Shown in pieces: positions 7,790-17,211 of a DNA stretch of 33,455 nt. The position numbers were made by a program, and so were the translations under genes. The notes under the pieces were generated by a model. That model did not search any database. It was not told the DNA's origin and worked only from the letters and a program-made list of their open reading frames with translations. How positions within the stretch are numbered: position 1 is the first letter of the stretch; each line of letters opens with the position of its first letter. Origin of the DNA: an uncultured bacterium (GTDB lineage: Bacteria; Patescibacteriota; Minisyncoccia; Phycocordibacterales; PALSA-1337). The stretch covers positions 1 to 33,455 of the forward strand of contig CAILTI010000030.1 of the NCBI GenBank assembly GCA_903837075.1. Reading direction: 5' to 3'.

Positions 7790-7907
7790 ATCAAACTTAC
7801 CCTTATTGCCCCTCAGGGTCACGTCGCCGCTTGCTAGCGGCGCGTTCGTTCTCAGTCGCTGTCGCTCCTTCCGAAAGACCCCTCGGGACAATAAGGGTAG
7901 GTTTGAT
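7790..7907. repeat. 118-bp imperfect palindrome between hsp20 and gyrB
   Basis: The ends form inverted repeats: ATCAAAC-T-TACCCTTATTG at the left (from 7790) matches the reverse complement of the right end (to 7907) with two mismatches over 23 positions. Pairing resumes further in through GGGTC/GACCC. A second, perfect hairpin lies inside (CGCCGC 7825-7830 / GCGGCG 7837-7842). It could be a bidirectional terminator, a structured RNA element or a MITE-like insertion. No target-site duplication is obvious and there is no long T-tract. Confidence 0.75.
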
Positions 7908-7926
7908 TGGGATACCAAAACGAGGA

Positions 7927-10170
<2,244 letters not shown>

Positions 10171-10217
10171 TTAAAAGCTTGTTTTGCGGGCCCGAATATC
10201 ACCTAACTTGTATGCAT

Positions 10218-10226
10218 ATTATAGCA
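10218..10226 (-). promoter_or_regulatory. gyrB extended -10 promoter (TGC TATAAT)
   Basis: On the minus strand TGC is followed by a consensus TATAAT. No clear -35 is present at 17 bp. It would give a leader of about 140 nt. Confidence 0.52.
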
Positions 10227-10276
10227 CTTTGAGATGTAAAATGGAAGTCGGTTTTGACCTCAAAATGAGCTGTGAT

Positions 10277-10285
10277 TGTGGATAA
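10277..10285 (-). promoter_or_regulatory. Perfect DnaA-box consensus
   Basis: TGTGGATAA on the plus strand is the exact complement of TTATCCACA. Weaker matches lie at 10301-10309 (TGGGGATAA, one mismatch) and 10130-10138 (two mismatches), all in the same orientation. Confidence 0.55.
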
Positions 10286-10291
10286 GGGATG

Positions 10292-10317
10292 TGGTCGCAT
10301 TGGGGATAATGCGACCA
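10292..10317. promoter_or_regulatory. 26-bp perfect palindrome, candidate operator
   Basis: TGGTCGCATT (10292-10301) and AATGCGACCA (10308-10317) are perfect 10-bp inverted repeats around GGGGAT. The palindrome ends 5 bp before the TTGACT -35 of the next promoter and has no T-tract, so it looks more like a protein-binding site than a terminator. Confidence 0.55.
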
Positions 10318-10322
10318 AATAT

Positions 10323-10351
10323 TTGACTATTACTCGCCTTGATGCTATCGT
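10323..10351 (+). promoter_or_regulatory. Candidate promoter of the 10398 gene
   Basis: TTGACT (10323-10328), 17-bp spacer, TATCGT (10346-10351) preceded by TGC. Confidence 0.5.
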
Positions 10352-10397
10352 TTCGCAGGTGGTAAAATTGATTTAGAACATTAAAAAAAATATAAGT

Positions 10398-10892
10398 ATG
10401 AGTAAAAATGACCTGTTCGTGACCGAGTTTGAATGCCGGGAACGTGGATGTGAATGCATGGTACCTCTGGTGATATGTCCGACCTTTGTCTTGGTGCCAG
10501 TTTCCTCCGCAAGCAATGAGCCGGCATATGCCTGCCCCATGTGCGGACGTCTGCACTGGGAAGATGGCCTTGCTGTACTGAACCGACGGTATGAGAAGGC
10601 GTTCCTTCGTGATGGCTGTATCGAATATCATCTTCTCGACTCAGGAGAGAAGAGTGCCCTCATACTAGAACTGATAAATTCAGTTGACGTAGATAATGAA
10701 GCTGACGAGGCGATCCGTTGCATAGAGGTTATGCGACTCGTCAATAAGGGTCACACGCCTGAATGTGACGCGCGAATATCGTCGCGTTGTAACTGCGGCA
10801 AGGACCTGGCAGTCAACTGGCTCATCAAGAGAGAGGCGACCGACAACGCTGTTTTGGTGATCGAGCAGCCGGCGACCGAGGCAGTGATATAG
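10398..10892 (+). CDS. Cys-rich orphan protein with half zinc-ribbon motif
   Basis: 164 aa, soluble, not recognised. Eleven Cys are visible: CRERGCEC (13-20), C27, CPMCG (46-50, a zinc-ribbon knuckle followed by RLHW), C74, C108 and a C-terminal HTPEC...RCNCG cluster (119-134). At least one zinc site is likely by inference. It stands alone between its own promoter (with an adjacent 26-bp palindrome) and a strong terminator. Start ATG 10398 follows an A-rich tract and lacks a Shine-Dalgarno sequence. The opposite-strand ORF over this region is a shadow. Function unknown; a nucleic-acid or protein-binding role is possible but unsupported. Confidence 0.8.
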   Translation: MSKNDLFVTEFECRERGCECMVPLVICPTFVLVPVSSASNEPAYACPMCGRLHWEDGLAVLNRRYEKAFLRDGCIEYHLLDSGEKSALILELINSVDVDNEADEAIRCIEVMRLVNKGHTPECDARISSRCNCGKDLAVNWLIKREATDNAVLVIEQPATEAVI

Positions 10893-10940
10893 AACAAGCG
10901 CTAGGCTGCGAAATTAGCGCTGCAGCACAGATAGCACAAC

Positions 10941-10972
10941 ACCGAACGCCCCCAAAGACGTTCGGTTTTTTT
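10941..10972 (+). terminator. Rho-independent terminator
   Basis: ACCGAACG (10941-10948) pairs with CGTTCGGT (10959-10966), followed by T residues to 10972. A second small inverted repeat (AGCGCTA/TAGCGCT, 10897-10921) lies just upstream. It ends the 10398 gene before convergent pheT. Confidence 0.9.
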
Positions 10973-10981
10973 ATTCCATGA

Positions 10982-13054
10982 TTACCTCACCTCCCAACCT
11001 GGACCTTTCAGTGCCGCATAGATCGCGGTCATTATCTTGTTCACTTCATCATCTGTCAGCGTTCTCTCCATCGACTGGAAAACCATACGGAAAGCATACG
11101 AAACTTTTCCATCTTTCTCGAAGGTATCGAATAGCGAATGTCTAGCCAGGAGATCCGCCGCATTCATGCCTCCGCTAACATCTACACCTTTCATACCATC
11201 CAAGATCACGTTCCAGACATGGTCAGCAGACGTGGATGCAGGAACGAATACCGCAACATCGCGCACGATGAATGGATATGGTGATAACTTCTGGTAAATA
11301 TTCGGAGATGTTGGCCCGAAACCTAGATCACCATAAGTGGCATCCTTGGGCAACTTGTATGATTTCAATATTTCATTTAGATCGATCTCCATGACCGATA
11401 CAGAACCTTTCTCAACTAGAGATTCAGGGGTCGAGAATACGGAATCATCGACGCCAAGCGCAGTACCGAGTATTCCGACGACATCGCCGAGTAGTTTCTT
11501 TCCATTAACTCCCTTCACCTTCTTCACTTGTGCCGCACCTAGGCAGAGTTTCAGGTATTCGCCAGTGTTGTCAAAGACGCGTCCGATCTCAAATACCTTC
11601 ACAGCTTCTAGTCCGATGAGGTCAGCGTTCAATACATTTTTTTGGACACAGGTGATCATGCCGTCCGTCAGATTGGCTCGGGCGAAAGCTTTGTCCCGCG
11701 CCAGCGGCTTGGCAGTTTCTACTTCACCATGAGCAACCAATGAATACAAACTAACTTCAGAATATCCCTGTGCTATCAATACATTCTTCATCTTCTCAGA
11801 TAGATAATAGCTCGGCAGAATGGCGACCCCTTCTACGGGCCTGGCCAGCGAGACTCCTTTCACATTTTCATAACCATATATGCGGCCAACCTCCTCGACG
11901 ATATCATCGGGAATAGTGAGATCGAGTCTGCTGAATGGGATAGTGAGTTGCCATACTGAACTGTTATCTTCTACTGATTTGTCGTGTATCGGATACCGAC
12001 CATTGACTATGATCGTTATGCCCATATTTTCGAGAATCCCCTTCGCCATCTCTAGTGGAACCTCGATTCCAAGCCTCTTACTGATATATCGCGGATCTAT
12101 CTCTATGACTGTCTGTACTGCTTTTTTCGGATATACGTCAACGATGGGACCAAACTTGGCGGTAGGGATCTCTCGGAGGATCAATGCTGACAACTCGGTC
12201 ATACCTGACATGGCGAGCTCTGGTGTGATCTCATTTTCATATCTTTTGGAAGATTCACTACGCAGATCATACTTCGTCGAAGTGCGTCTCACAGTAGTCG
12301 GCTCGAAGTTTGCCGACTCTAGGATGAGTCTCCTCGTATCTGCGGTGATCGCCGCGCGTTTGCCCCCCTTCACACCGGCTATAGCTAGCGGCCCTTCGTC
12401 GTCGGCGATGACGTGATCTGATATGGATAGCTCTATCTCCCTCGCACCCGCCTGAGGGAGTGTTTCCTGTCCGTTCTCCCCTTGCGGACGTGAAGCGGAT
12501 GATTCCAGTAATACTATCTTCTCACCTTTCCTAGCCTGACGAACAACTATACTACCCTTCACCTTATCAGCATCGAAAGCGTGCAATGGTTGACCGATGT
12601 CGAACATCACGTAGTTCGTCGCATCCACGATGGCGTTGATCGATCTCTGCCCTATAGCATTCAGAGCGTCCTGTATCTCTGGTGTAGCGTCGCCTATTTT
12701 CTCGATTTCCACATACCTACCAACATATCGTCTGCAGAAATTGTCTGCTTCGATAGTGATAGACGGTTTTCCCTCTGTTGATACAGTAACGTCGACTGGA
12801 GCTATCTCTGCGTACGCCATTTCTGTCATAGAAAATACTTCCCCCGCGATGCCTCTGTGGCATAGATCATGATGCGCACGATCTGGTAGAACCTTGAGAT
12901 CTAGTACCGTATCTATAACCTGGCCATTCTCGTCATTCACTTTTTCCACACCCTCAACCTCGAATGCGTGGAATGTAAAGAGTTCATCTAGTCTTTCTGG
13001 ACTCGGAATCGGTTTGGTGAAATATTTTTGTAGCCAATTGTGGGAAATTTTCAT
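10982..13054 (-). CDS. pheT: Phenylalanine-tRNA ligase beta subunit, reduced form
   Basis: PheT forms the alpha2-beta2 enzyme with PheS that charges tRNA-Phe. The start MKISHNWLQKYF is typical. In 690 aa it carries B3/4 (about 95-270), B5 (about 290-400, with DPRYISKRLGI), the catalytic-like domain (DIVEEVGRIYGYENV) and a C-terminal FDX-ACB anticodon-binding domain (YPFIVRDVAVFVP to the end). The EMAP/tRNA-binding domain that normally occupies about residues 40-150 is missing: the N-terminal helix runs straight into LDLKVLPDRAHHDLC. A loop insert within B3/4 (SSASRPQGENGQETLPQAG) is encoded by two short hairpins at 12437-12489. The start follows the pheS stop by 6 bp, so the two form an operon. 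No RBS is evident. Confidence 0.96.
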   Translation of the reverse strand: MKISHNWLQKYFTKPIPSPERLDELFTFHAFEVEGVEKVNDENGQVIDTVLDLKVLPDRAHHDLCHRGIAGEVFSMTEMAYAEIAPVDVTVSTEGKPSITIEADNFCRRYVGRYVEIEKIGDATPEIQDALNAIGQRSINAIVDATNYVMFDIGQPLHAFDADKVKGSIVVRQARKGEKIVLLESSASRPQGENGQETLPQAGAREIELSISDHVIADDEGPLAIAGVKGGKRAAITADTRRLILESANFEPTTVRRTSTKYDLRSESSKRYENEITPELAMSGMTELSALILREIPTAKFGPIVDVYPKKAVQTVIEIDPRYISKRLGIEVPLEMAKGILENMGITIIVNGRYPIHDKSVEDNSSVWQLTIPFSRLDLTIPDDIVEEVGRIYGYENVKGVSLARPVEGVAILPSYYLSEKMKNVLIAQGYSEVSLYSLVAHGEVETAKPLARDKAFARANLTDGMITCVQKNVLNADLIGLEAVKVFEIGRVFDNTGEYLKLCLGAAQVKKVKGVNGKKLLGDVVGILGTALGVDDSVFSTPESLVEKGSVSVMEIDLNEILKSYKLPKDATYGDLGFGPTSPNIYQKLSPYPFIVRDVAVFVPASTSADHVWNVILDGMKGVDVSGGMNAADLLARHSLFDTFEKDGKVSYAFRMVFQSMERTLTDDEVNKIMTAIYAALKGPGWEVR
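12437..12489. repeat. Pair of hairpins inside pheT
   Basis: CTCCCTC/GAGGGAG (12437-12460) and GTCCG/CGGAC (12469-12489) lie in the segment encoding an extra loop of the B3/4 domain. Confidence 0.5.
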
Positions 13055-13060
13055 GTTATT

Positions 13061-13867
13061 TTATTTTTCCGACGAGGTATCACCTTGTCGAAATTGATTT
13101 ACCAATCTTAGATCTCCCGTATATAAGTGCCTAACATCATCGATGCCAAATTTCAGCATGGCGATACGATCTAGTCCGAAACCGAAGGCAAAGCCTTGAT
13201 ATTCGTTCGGATCGATGCCGACAGACCGAAAGACATTTGGATGCACGAGTCCTGCACCACCCATCTCTAGCCAACGACCCTTCCATTGCATATCTACTTC
13301 AACTCCAGGTTCGACGAACGGGAAAAAGCTCGGCCGGAATCTGATATTCACATCATCACCGAAAACTCCCTGAAATAGTGCCCCGAGGACACCTTTCAAA
13401 TGCGCCAATGTCACGTTCTTGTCGACGTATAGCGCCTCCAACTGATAGAACTGCGCCTCATGTGTCGCGTCAGTTGCCTCGTTTCGATAGACTTTCCCCG
13501 GAACGACGATCCTGATCGGCGGTTTGTTGTTCTCCATATATCTGATCTGTACCGAGGAAGTGTGCGTCCGCAGAACCATCCTCTCACTTTTCTTTATGTC
13601 AGCGTTATCGGAATTTGAATTTAAATTTTGAATTTGTTTAGGATTTTGGATTTCGGATCTAGGATCTGCATTTGATTTGATCCAAAAAGTATCCTGCATG
13701 TCCCGTGCCGGATGATCTTTGGGGACATTCAAGGCATCAAAGTTATGGAACTCATCCTCGAGCTCCGGACCATCAGCTATCGCGAATCCCAATTCCTGGA
13801 ATACAGGATATATAGCCCTAACGATCTGAGTTATCGGATGCAAACTCCCTTTTTGTTCGGGCTTCAT
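13061..13867 (-). CDS. pheS: Phenylalanine-tRNA ligase alpha subunit, short form
   Basis: This is the catalytic subunit of PheRS. Motifs: FHNFDALNVPKDHPARDMQDTFW, HTSSVQIRYM, motif 2 (RIVVPGKVYRNEATDATHEAQFYQLE) and motif 3 (GFAFGFGLDRIAMLKFGIDDVR). The frame is open to 13951, but MKPEQKGSLHPITQ at 13867 is the most family-like start; ATG 13903 is an alternative. With either start, the approximately 85-residue N-terminal coiled coil that grips tRNA in other bacteria is absent. Between DTFWIK and VLRTHTSS there is an insert of about 33 residues (13577-13675), Asn/Ser/Gln-rich and encoded by AT-rich near-repeats. E. coli has only a few residues there. The loss of the coiled coil matches the loss of the EMAP domain in PheT. 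Confidence 0.95.
   Translation of the reverse strand: MKPEQKGSLHPITQIVRAIYPVFQELGFAIADGPELEDEFHNFDALNVPKDHPARDMQDTFWIKSNADPRSEIQNPKQIQNLNSNSDNADIKKSERMVLRTHTSSVQIRYMENNKPPIRIVVPGKVYRNEATDATHEAQFYQLEALYVDKNVTLAHLKGVLGALFQGVFGDDVNIRFRPSFFPFVEPGVEVDMQWKGRWLEMGGAGLVHPNVFRSVGIDPNEYQGFAFGFGLDRIAMLKFGIDDVRHLYTGDLRLVNQFRQGDTSSEK
13577..13675. repeat. Repeat-derived in-frame insert in pheS
   Basis: The plus strand reads as near-repeats of GGATTT/GAATTT words (for example GAATTTGTTTAGGATTTTGG, then GATTTCGGATC and TAGGATC). It encodes DPRSEIQNPKQIQNLNSNS between two conserved PheS blocks. Confidence 0.6.
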
Positions 13868-13929
13868 AACTATAACTTTAGCAATAAAATCGGTAGTTGT
13901 CATGCATATGTACACACTATAAATAGACA

Positions 13930-13938
13930 TGTTATAAT
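13930..13938 (+). promoter_or_regulatory. Extended -10 (TGT TATAAT) for the 13965 gene
   Basis: Consensus TATAAT with an upstream TG, 26 bp before the ATG at 13965. No convincing -35. A minus-strand TATAGT at 13916-13921 may serve pheS in the same short divergent spacer. Confidence 0.45.
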
Positions 13939-13964
13939 ATTTCCATATCAATTAACCCTATTTT

Positions 13965-16190
13965 ATGAACCCAAACAATTCATCACCAGATCTAGACCTC
14001 TCCTCACAAATATACCCAAACCGACAAAATATTCCGACTCCTCCGCCGGTTCCTCCAACGATATTGCCGGCCACGCCTATCGAGGTGCCGACCATAGTCA
14101 ATACTCCGAATATTCCTCCTCGGGCCTTTATGTCAAATTTGCCACCAAATCAGGGCAAGAAAGGTAAAGGTTGGCTGTTATCGATACTGGTGATCGTGAT
14201 ACTAGTGATCGGTGGCATTGCTGCATATGCCTATTTTGAAAAGATCGGGCCTTTCGCCAATCCTCCCTACAAAACTACTGCGATGGCGTCCAGCATCTTT
14301 GCTGGGATAGGAAATATTCGCATGGCTTCATATTCTCTACATATGAATGTCGTATCCGAAACTAGAGCAGCAGATGCGAAACCTTTTCAACTAGCGGTAG
14401 ATGATTCTGAACAAGCTCTAGCCTACAAGAAGGACCTCGACACCGTACGTGACCTGCAATCCATTTTCAGGTCTCTTATGAACTACTACGATTTGAAAAA
14501 GTCATATCCATCGTCCATCCCAAAAGACGCCAATATTTCCACGACTCGTCTTTCCCTATATCAGTACTATGCTTCTAGTGACCTGAGTGACTATAGCCTG
14601 ACCGTAACCTTCCAATCATTGGCCGCAGTAAGTGCTGTCAAGAAGAATATTGATATGTATAGTCCAGGTGCGAGTAAGGCCAAATTGGCTTCCACTGGAA
14701 AAACTATAACGTTCAACAAGAATATTTACAGTTACTATGTCAGTATTCCAGCTGAGCCACCACAACCATTTTTCGCAAATTTAACAGGCATGCAGCAATA
14801 CCTGGGCTATATTCCTGGAGATTTTGAACTCGATGGAACACTTTCAGGCGCAACAGCAAAAACAGCGGACAATAAATACGATAGTCAAGCTCGCATTTCC
14901 GGTAGTGCGAATTATTCTGATATCAGTGCCGCAGTCGATACCCAATTCAAGAAAGTCGGTGACAATATATATGTACTCGTCAGCAAATTTCCTGCCATCA
15001 TAGGGAGTATTTCAAAGGTCAAAGACAAGTGGATAGTTCTGACCCCACAGGATATGGCGGCATATGGATCTAGTTACCTAGGATCTTCCGCCGGTACCCC
15101 ACAGGATCAGATCGCAGCGACGAAAGAAAAGACGATCCAGGGTATCAAAACATTTTTAACCGTGGCTGATGAGAACCAGGCTCTGGTCGTAACGAACAAA
15201 CCAACTATTGAGACTGTAAACGGTATGCGCGCATATCGCTATGAACTCGAATTCAACAAGGAAACGATGCCGAAATTCTATAGTGATCTGACCAGCCGAC
15301 TCTCATCACAATTCACTGAGAAGAATCCTATGGTATTCGATCAGAATACCATGGACTATTTGGGTAGTCCGCAATTCAGTCAGGCTTTTGATTATTTCCG
15401 CAAAAATACAACTCTCACTCTGTGGGCAAATGGTGCTGGTATACCTGTACAAGTAATGTACAAGATCCGAATGGTCCCGAACGCTGATGCCAAGAATTCC
15501 GATAGGCAGATAATCTTAACAACGACTCTTTCCTTGAATGATATCAACAAGGTAGTGAATATCGAAACACCTAAAGATAGCATGTCACTCAAAGATGCCA
15601 CCATAGCAGTGACCGGACAGAGCAAGGAACTATATGAATTCAATAAGCAACAATCTTCTATTTCGACGATCAGAAGTATGCTCGATACCTACAAGAGCAA
15701 CGTCGGGATGTATCCAGTGTCACTAGATGAGCTTATAAAGACAGTAACCGGCCCAAAGGGTACGTACACACCGAGAATTACTACACTTCCTGTTGACACC
15801 TACACCGAACAGTCATTTGATTACACAAAAAGTGGCGATGACTATACTCTCAAATATACTTTGAACTTGCCTCCGTACGTGCGAGGTACAATGCCGGTTC
15901 GAATATACTCCTATAACTATGCAGTGACCGCCGCCACAAAACAGTCACTATCACTGACAGCAGTTGATGGATCGAACACGGCCGATTCAAAGATCGTGTC
16001 CCGCGAAGCGGTCAGCCAGTCAAAAATTGATACAGATAAGGATGGGCTACCGGACGCATTAGAAAAGTATCTTGGCACTAACCTAAACAAGAAAGACACT
16101 GACGGCGACGGTTATGATGATTATACGGAACTCAACACTAATACCGATCCATTGGGTCCAGGAAATTTGAAGACTACCAGTAGCTATTAA
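13965..16190 (+). CDS. Large single-pass membrane protein with C-terminal calcium-binding repeats
   Basis: 741 aa. Residues 1-65 are Pro/Asn-rich and presumably cytoplasmic. One TM helix lies at about 70-90 (GWLLSILVIVILVIGGIAAYAY) after a Lys-rich stop. The large extracellular part contains two segments that look like the helix-turn of GspG/type II pseudopilins: LQSIFRSLMNYYDLKKSYPSS near 165-185 and IRSMLDTYKSNVGMYPVSLDEL near 565-590. The C-terminus has DxDxDG calcium loops (DTDKDGLPDALE and DTDGDGYDDYTE), of thrombospondin type 3/dockerin-like kind. The gene lies back to back with pheS and convergent with the pilin gene. A cell-surface or attachment role is inferred; no enzyme motif is visible. 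Confidence 0.82.
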   Translation: MNPNNSSPDLDLSSQIYPNRQNIPTPPPVPPTILPATPIEVPTIVNTPNIPPRAFMSNLPPNQGKKGKGWLLSILVIVILVIGGIAAYAYFEKIGPFANPPYKTTAMASSIFAGIGNIRMASYSLHMNVVSETRAADAKPFQLAVDDSEQALAYKKDLDTVRDLQSIFRSLMNYYDLKKSYPSSIPKDANISTTRLSLYQYYASSDLSDYSLTVTFQSLAAVSAVKKNIDMYSPGASKAKLASTGKTITFNKNIYSYYVSIPAEPPQPFFANLTGMQQYLGYIPGDFELDGTLSGATAKTADNKYDSQARISGSANYSDISAAVDTQFKKVGDNIYVLVSKFPAIIGSISKVKDKWIVLTPQDMAAYGSSYLGSSAGTPQDQIAATKEKTIQGIKTFLTVADENQALVVTNKPTIETVNGMRAYRYELEFNKETMPKFYSDLTSRLSSQFTEKNPMVFDQNTMDYLGSPQFSQAFDYFRKNTTLTLWANGAGIPVQVMYKIRMVPNADAKNSDRQIILTTTLSLNDINKVVNIETPKDSMSLKDATIAVTGQSKELYEFNKQQSSISTIRSMLDTYKSNVGMYPVSLDELIKTVTGPKGTYTPRITTLPVDTYTEQSFDYTKSGDDYTLKYTLNLPPYVRGTMPVRIYSYNYAVTAATKQSLSLTAVDGSNTADSKIVSREAVSQSKIDTDKDGLPDALEKYLGTNLNKKDTDGDGYDDYTELNTNTDPLGPGNLKTTSSY

Positions 16191-16232
16191 GGAATGACAG
16201 AAAATCGCCTGGTATCAAATTCCTTATCCATA

Positions 16233-16697
16233 TCACCTCATCACCGAAATACTAGCCGTCAATTCACCAGTCGAGCTCGCTGTTATACGACCATTCGTGT
16301 CGCGGATGATCTCGTAGCCAGTATTGTACGAATCGATGGAATCAAACTTGGCGTCGGAGATCGACGGGTCGAATGGTAGAGCCGATATATAGTCCGGTAC
16401 CAAACAGTATGCTATATCGCCAGCATCACTACGAGTCCCACTACCCTTCACGACAGTCCAGCTAGTCGGCAAAACCCTCGTCGTACCACTGCACACGAAC
16501 GCGCCCTTGTGCTCTGCCATATTCTGATGAATGGCATTCAAGATCGCGTTTACATTACTCGTGCGCTGAGAATCACGAGCTAGCTTGAATTGGCGGGACG
16601 GGTTTACCGCAACCAGGACAACGGTCGCCAGGATGGCGATGATACCGATGACCACGAGCACTTCGATCAATGTGAATCCTTTGTTTGTTTTTTTCAT
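16233..16697 (-). CDS. Type IV pilin-like protein (probable major pilin)
   Basis: 154 aa. The N-terminus MKKTNKG|FTLIEVLVVIGIIAI has a prepilin-peptidase cleavage site after Gly, Phe at +1 and Glu at +5, followed by the hydrophobic alpha-1 helix. The C-terminal domain holds two Cys (VCSGTT and YCLVP) that could form a disulfide and a D-region-like loop. The NPSRQFKLARDSQRTSNVNAILNAI helix is the typical pilin continuation. It is the last gene of the pilus cluster but has its own promoter and an 11-bp repeat array, which fits a highly expressed subunit. Its approximately 43-nt leader contains a CCACT/AGTGG hairpin. No prepilin peptidase is in the window. Confidence 0.93.
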   Translation of the reverse strand: MKKTNKGFTLIEVLVVIGIIAILATVVLVAVNPSRQFKLARDSQRTSNVNAILNAIHQNMAEHKGAFVCSGTTRVLPTSWTVVKGSGTRSDAGDIAYCLVPDYISALPFDPSISDAKFDSIDSYNTGYEIIRDTNGRITASSTGELTASISVMR

Positions 16698-16746
16698 ATA
16701 TTTTAATTAATAATAATTCCACTACCCCCAAAAGAGTGGTACGGTC

Positions 16747-16755
16747 AGCATATCA
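16747..16755 (-). promoter_or_regulatory. Candidate pilin extended -10 (TGA TATGCT)
   Basis: On the minus strand TGA then TATGCT lies exactly 7 bp downstream of the repeat array. The same spacing is found at pilB (TGA TACGAT). Transcription would start near 16740. Confidence 0.5.
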
Positions 16756-16762
16756 AAGTGGC

Positions 16763-16839
16763 GATAAAGATCTGATGAATTTTCGATGAAGATTTGATAA
16801 AGAAAAGATCAAATTTTGATAAAGAAATGATAAAGAATA
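16763..16839. repeat. Seven tandem 11-bp repeats upstream of the pilin gene
   Basis: Units on the plus strand are GATAAAGATCT, GATGAATTTTC, GATGAAGATTT, GATAAAGAAAA, GATCAAATTTT, GATAAAGAAAT and GATAAAGAATA. All begin with GAT. The first 62 bases match the array at 21025 at about 58 positions. An 11-bp period cannot be coding and roughly equals one turn of the helix, which suggests a multi-site protein-binding platform over the -35 region. Confidence 0.93.
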
Positions 16840-16869
16840 TCCGACAGGGCTAACCTCCATACCACCGCT

Positions 16870-17211
16870 CTATCTATGGCCTGATCGAGAAATGTCAGAA
16901 ATCGATGAAGTGGCATCGACAGTTACGTGACCTGAGAAATCATTATTCACATACACATTACAACCAAATTCGGATAGAAATGTGGCACCAGACATGTAGA
17001 AGTCTCTAGCGATCATAAGTTGAACAGTATCTAAACAGGCTTCGAGGTTATAGGTGGTTTGCGTTCGACGCTCTCTCCGATAGGTCAGATCAGAATACGT
17101 CATAGCTGACGTCAGAGTCACCAACGCAAAGGCCATCACCCCAGTTACGAGGAGGATAGTAGCGATCATCGCTACAAAACCGCGCACCCTAATAGGCTTC
17201 TTCGATGTCAT
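16870..17211 (-). CDS. PilX-like pilus assembly / minor pilin-like protein
   Basis: The start is set at ATG 17211 (MTSKKPIRVRGFVAM); the upstream extension of this frame overlaps the coding part of the previous gene. 113 aa. A short basic leader precedes the helix GFVAMIATILLVTGVMAFALV, then SAMTYSDLTYRRERRTQTTYNLEACLD, a pattern like PilX N-terminal regions (TM helix, then a Ser/Arg-rich helix and an Ala/Glu-Ala turn). It has no Glu at +5, as in PilX-type proteins. Two Cys may pair in the small C-terminal domain. It overlaps the preceding mini-pilin gene by 23 bp. A role in pilus assembly is inferred from position and helix. Confidence 0.7.
   Translation of the reverse strand: MTSKKPIRVRGFVAMIATILLVTGVMAFALVTLTSAMTYSDLTYRRERRTQTTYNLEACLDTVQLMIARDFYMSGATFLSEFGCNVYVNNDFSGHVTVDATSSISDISRSGHR

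Noticed and set aside
10260-10631. Minus-strand 123-aa ORF
   Set aside because: It covers the promoter region and the start of the 10398 gene, has no recognisable domain, and its codon pattern is that of an antisense shadow.
13868-13951. Extended PheS N-terminus from 13951
   Set aside because: It overlaps the promoter of the divergent gene and does not resemble PheS; the family-like sequence begins at MKPEQKGSLHPITQ.
16188-16226. Inverted repeat TAAGGAAT/ATTCCTTA as a terminator between convergent genes
   Set aside because: Only 8 bp with a 23-nt loop and no T-tract; too weak to list.
16763-16839. CRISPR array
   Set aside because: Units are 11 bp, contiguous and without spacers; no cas genes are present.
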